From: Verrucomicrobiales bacterium
Lineage (GTDB): Bacteria; Verrucomicrobiota; Verrucomicrobiia; Limisphaerales; UBA1096
DNA length: 8,652 nt
NCBI GenBank assembly: GCA_011523195.1
Contig: WTHH01000122.1
Span: forward strand, 1-8,652
Reading direction: 5' to 3'
Part shown: piece after piece, positions 6,197-8,652 of the stretch
Layout: each line of letters begins with the position of its first letter
How positions within the stretch are numbered: the stretch's first letter is position 1
Position numbers and translations under genes: made by a program
The notes under the pieces: generated by a model
Told to the model about the DNA's origin: nothing
Database searches by the model: none
Seen by the model: the letters and a program-made list of their open reading frames with translations, nothing else

Positions 6197-7423
6197 ATGC
6201 CTTCAACCAAGTCCAGTTTTGTTGAAAAGGTGCTCGGGCGCATCGACGTGCTCGACCCGCAGGATCTTCAGTCGTTCGTCGAGCGGCTGGCCCGGGAGCG
6301 GTCGTTTCTGGAGACGCTGTTTAACACGGTTGAGGATGGCGTGCTGGTGGCGGACGCAAACGGCCGCATCATTTATCTCAACGACGCCGTGACACGGCTG
6401 ACCGGTTATGAGGAGGAGATGGTAATGGATCAACCGGTGTCGCGGCTGTTGCCGGATGTGGATTGGGATCTGTTGCAGGCGATGGACCGCGACGGTGGCC
6501 AGGGGATGGTACGACGTGAGTTCGAGCTGAGTTATCCCAAGCCAAGGTTTATCCGGCTATACGCCGCGCCGCTGGATGGCGAAGCCAAGGGCAGCACTGG
6601 CATGGCGTTGATTTTGCACGACGCCACTGAGGCCCGGGAGCAGACGCATGAAGCGATCGAGAGCGAGCGCATTCAGGCACTGACGCTATTGGCCGCAAGT
6701 GTGGCGCATGAGTTGGGCAACCCGCTGAATGCTCTCAGTATTCATTTGCAATTGATTGAGCGCGAAGTGCGCAAGTTGCGCCAGCCGTCCGGCTTGGCCG
6801 AGCGCACCGACGAACCCGATGAGGTGAACGACATTGCGGCCAAGCTCGAGAAATACATCGGCGTGGCCAAGGGCGAGGTGAATCGACTGGACTACATCGT
6901 GACACAGTTTTTGCAGGCGATCCGCCCGAGCAAGCCACGCCAGAAAAAGAGTTCACTCAACGATACGATTGAGGAAACGGTGGAACTGTTGAGGCCGGAG
7001 TTTGACAACCGTGGCCAAGCGCTGAAGTTTGATCTAGCTAGCAACCTGCCACTCGCTTGGTTTGATGCCGCACAGATCAAGCAGTCGCTGATCAACCTCA
7101 TGAAAAACTCGATGCAGGCGATGACCACCGGGGGCGAGTTGGAAATTAAAACCGGGGAGGCCGGCGACGGCGTCTGGGTGAACCTGACGGACTCCGGCGG
7201 CGGCATTCCGCAGGAGCAGATCAAGCGCATTTTTGAACCGTACTACACGACAAAGAAAAAAGGCTCCGGGCTTGGCCTGATGATCGTGCAGCGTATCGTG
7301 CGCGACCACGACGGACGGCTGGAGTTGATGAGCCACGGTGGCAAGGGAACGACCTTTCGCATCTGGCTGCCAAAGGAGGAACGCATGCCGAGATTGCTTG
7401 GGGTAAACACGGAGGACGAATGA
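6197..7423 (+). CDS. NtrB-like soluble PAS sensor histidine kinase
   Basis: A 408-residue sensor kinase. No membrane segment is present, so it should sense a cytoplasmic signal. A short coiled N-terminal region precedes a PAS domain (about 36-145; NTVEDGVLVADANGRIIYLN, then TRLTGYEEEM). The dimerisation/phosphoacceptor helix has H171 in AASVAHELGNPLNAL. The ATPase domain has the N box LINLMKNSMQAM (298-309), G1 DSGGGIP (332-338), F box FEPYYTTK (346-353) and G2 GSGLGL (356-361). The HELGNPL H-box and layout are those of NtrB/AtoS-type kinases that partner sigma54 regulators. The ATG at 6197 follows the corA stop by 5 nt. An in-frame GTG at 6182, inside corA, would add five residues and cannot be excluded. 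The gene overlaps the downstream regulator by ATGA. The phosphodonor residues are all intact. Confidence 0.92.
   Translation: MPSTKSSFVEKVLGRIDVLDPQDLQSFVERLARERSFLETLFNTVEDGVLVADANGRIIYLNDAVTRLTGYEEEMVMDQPVSRLLPDVDWDLLQAMDRDGGQGMVRREFELSYPKPRFIRLYAAPLDGEAKGSTGMALILHDATEAREQTHEAIESERIQALTLLAASVAHELGNPLNALSIHLQLIEREVRKLRQPSGLAERTDEPDEVNDIAAKLEKYIGVAKGEVNRLDYIVTQFLQAIRPSKPRQKKSSLNDTIEETVELLRPEFDNRGQALKFDLASNLPLAWFDAAQIKQSLINLMKNSMQAMTTGGELEIKTGEAGDGVWVNLTDSGGGIPQEQIKRIFEPYYTTKKKGSGLGLMIVQRIVRDHDGRLELMSHGGKGTTFRIWLPKEERMPRLLGVNTEDE
7411..7415 (+). promoter_or_regulatory. Shine-Dalgarno sequence of the sigma54 response regulator
   Basis: GGAGG lies 4 nt before the ATG at 7420, inside the kinase's 3' end. 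It supports this start and, with the ATGA overlap, coupled translation of the kinase and regulator. Confidence 0.7.
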
Positions 7424-8652
7424 CGCCAAACCTGCTCATCGTGGACGACGAAAAACCGACGCGCGACGGCTTGCGCGCGGCGTTGGAGGATCGATACGAG
7501 GTGTACGTGGCAGAGGATGCGACCTCGGCAACCGGCTTGCTCGAGGCGGAGACGTTCGATGTGTTGCTCACGGATTTTCGGCTGCCGAACAATGAGGACG
7601 GGATGAAGTTGATCGCCCGGGCCAAGTCCTTGGCCAAGCCGCCAATCTGTATCCTGATGACCGCCTACGGCTCGGAGGAGCTAGCGGTGGAGGCACTCAA
7701 GCAGGGCGCGGATGATTATCTGGCTAAGGGCCGAATGCAGATTGACGAACTCGAGACGCGCATTGCCCGGGCGCTGAAGTTGCGCACGCTCGAGAGCGAA
7801 AACCAGACGCTCAAGCAGCAGCTCGACAAAAAATTCGGGCTGGAAAATATCATTGGCGAATCGGAGCCGATGCAGCGGGTGATGGATGTCGTGCGGCAGG
7901 TCGCGCCGGCCCGGGCCACTGTGTTGATCCAGGGCGAGAGCGGTACCGGCAAGGAGCTGTTGGCCAAGGCGATTCATCAGCTTAGTCCGCGCTCGGCCAA
8001 GCCGATGGTGACGGTGCATTGCGCGGCGCTGTCGCCAACGCTGCTGGAGAGCGAATTGTTCGGCCACGAAAAGGGGGCGTTCACCGGGGCGCACGAGCGC
8101 CGCATCGGCCGGTTCGAGCAGGCCGAGGGCGGCACGTTGTTTTTGGATGAGATTGGCGAGATCGACGAGACGACGCAGGTGAAGCTCCTTCGTTTTCTGG
8201 GCGAACGGACATTCGAACGGGTGGGCGGCAACAAGACACTCACCGCCGATGTGCGCGTTGTCGCTGCGACCAATAAAAACCTGAAGGAACTCGTCGATGC
8301 GGGTGAGTTTCGAGAGGATCTTTATTTCCGATTGAGCGTGGTCGAGCTTTGGTCGCCGCCGCTGCGCGAGCGCTCGGCAGACGCACCGTTGTTGGCGCTG
8401 AGTTTTCTGCGGGAGTTTGCGAGTGAGAATGCCAAGCCGGTTTGTGACTTCACCGCCGAGGCGCTCGAGGCGATGATCCGTTACGAGTGGCCGGGCAACG
8501 TCCGCGAGTTGCGGACGGCGGTGGAGCACGCCGTGGTTTTGTCCAAGGGCGACATGATTCAGTTAAGCGACCTACCGCAGTCGGTGCAGAGCCGCGGTGT
8601 CATCCGGAGCGAGACCGAGTTGAGTCAGCCGATCATCGACAAAGGCGTGACG
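7420..8652 (+). CDS. NtrC-like sigma54-dependent response regulator, 3' end outside window
   Basis: 411 residues are visible and the frame is open at the window end. The receiver domain (about 3-120) has the acidic pair D9/D10, phosphoacceptor D52 in LLTDFRLP, T81 and K103; the lysine is followed by Gly, not the usual Pro. A helical linker (121-140) leads to the AAA+ sigma54-activator domain: IIGESEPM (144-151), Walker A GESGTGKE (172-179), the sigma54-contact loop GAFTGA (219-224), Walker B GGTLFLDE (237-244), the sensor region VRVVAATN (278-285), FREDLYFRL (297-305) and WPGNVREL (357-364). The Fis-type DNA-binding domain should follow beyond the edge. The start is the ATG at 7420, overlapping the kinase stop (ATGA), with a good GGAGG at 7411-7415 and a 4-nt gap, the clearest Shine-Dalgarno sequence in the window. 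The protein is phosphorylated by the preceding kinase by inference. Its targets are unknown. Confidence 0.95.
   Translation, partial: MTPNLLIVDDEKPTRDGLRAALEDRYEVYVAEDATSATGLLEAETFDVLLTDFRLPNNEDGMKLIARAKSLAKPPICILMTAYGSEELAVEALKQGADDYLAKGRMQIDELETRIARALKLRTLESENQTLKQQLDKKFGLENIIGESEPMQRVMDVVRQVAPARATVLIQGESGTGKELLAKAIHQLSPRSAKPMVTVHCAALSPTLLESELFGHEKGAFTGAHERRIGRFEQAEGGTLFLDEIGEIDETTQVKLLRFLGERTFERVGGNKTLTADVRVVAATNKNLKELVDAGEFREDLYFRLSVVELWSPPLRERSADAPLLALSFLREFASENAKPVCDFTAEALEAMIRYEWPGNVRELRTAVEHAVVLSKGDMIQLSDLPQSVQSRGVIRSETELSQPIIDKGVT

Noticed and set aside
5199..6206. 335-codon minus-strand open frame opposite corA
   Set aside because: His/Arg/Gln-rich translation typical of an antisense shadow; the plus strand encodes a complete CorA with the GMN motif.

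Overview
The window is ordinary-looking bacterial chromosome of moderately high GC with an unusual intergenic layer. It holds six protein genes, and the first and last run off the ends. I infer a free-living bacterium, possibly of the Verrucomicrobia/Planctomycetes group. That rests on a sugar-acid dehydratase next to a GntP permease, a DapL-like aminotransferase, weak or absent Shine-Dalgarno signals before most genes, and junk repeats of a type I recall from those genomes. The assignment is soft.

Layout: positions 1-1146 (+) encode most of an enolase-superfamily sugar-acid dehydratase, followed 7 nt later by a GntP-type gluconate/sugar-acid permease (1154-2665, +). Together they look like an uptake-and-dehydration pair for a sugar acid. 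Two minus-strand genes follow: a class II glutamine amidotransferase component (TrpG/PabA, 2458-3249), which converges on and overlaps the permease gene, and a DapL-like PLP aminotransferase (3573-4823). About 320 nt of packed intergenic repeats separate these two. After a 366-nt divergent intergenic region, a plus-strand cluster begins. It consists of a CorA-family divalent-cation channel (5190-6191), a soluble PAS-containing NtrB-like histidine kinase (6197-7423) and an NtrC-like sigma54-dependent response regulator (7420-8652, running off the end). The kinase and regulator overlap by 4 nt (ATGA), so they are almost certainly a cognate pair.

The most interesting signal is an iterated palindrome, core TTGGCCAA and full form (C)CGCTTGGCCAAGCG(G). 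The 8-bp core occurs 11 times, where roughly 0.1 would be expected by chance. Six copies lie in, or at the edge of, the small non-coding fraction. One sits directly after the permease stop codon, exactly where the TrpG/PabA domain should end, and TrpG/PabA there runs on into a 68-residue tail read from the antisense strand of the permease gene. Other palindromic elements (a RIME-like 24-bp perfect palindrome, a 14-bp inverted repeat and a TGTGTTC-type repeat) are stacked between copies of the iterated palindrome at 3276-3564. It resembles the HIP1 octamer of cyanobacteria or a REP/BIME system, but with a different sequence.
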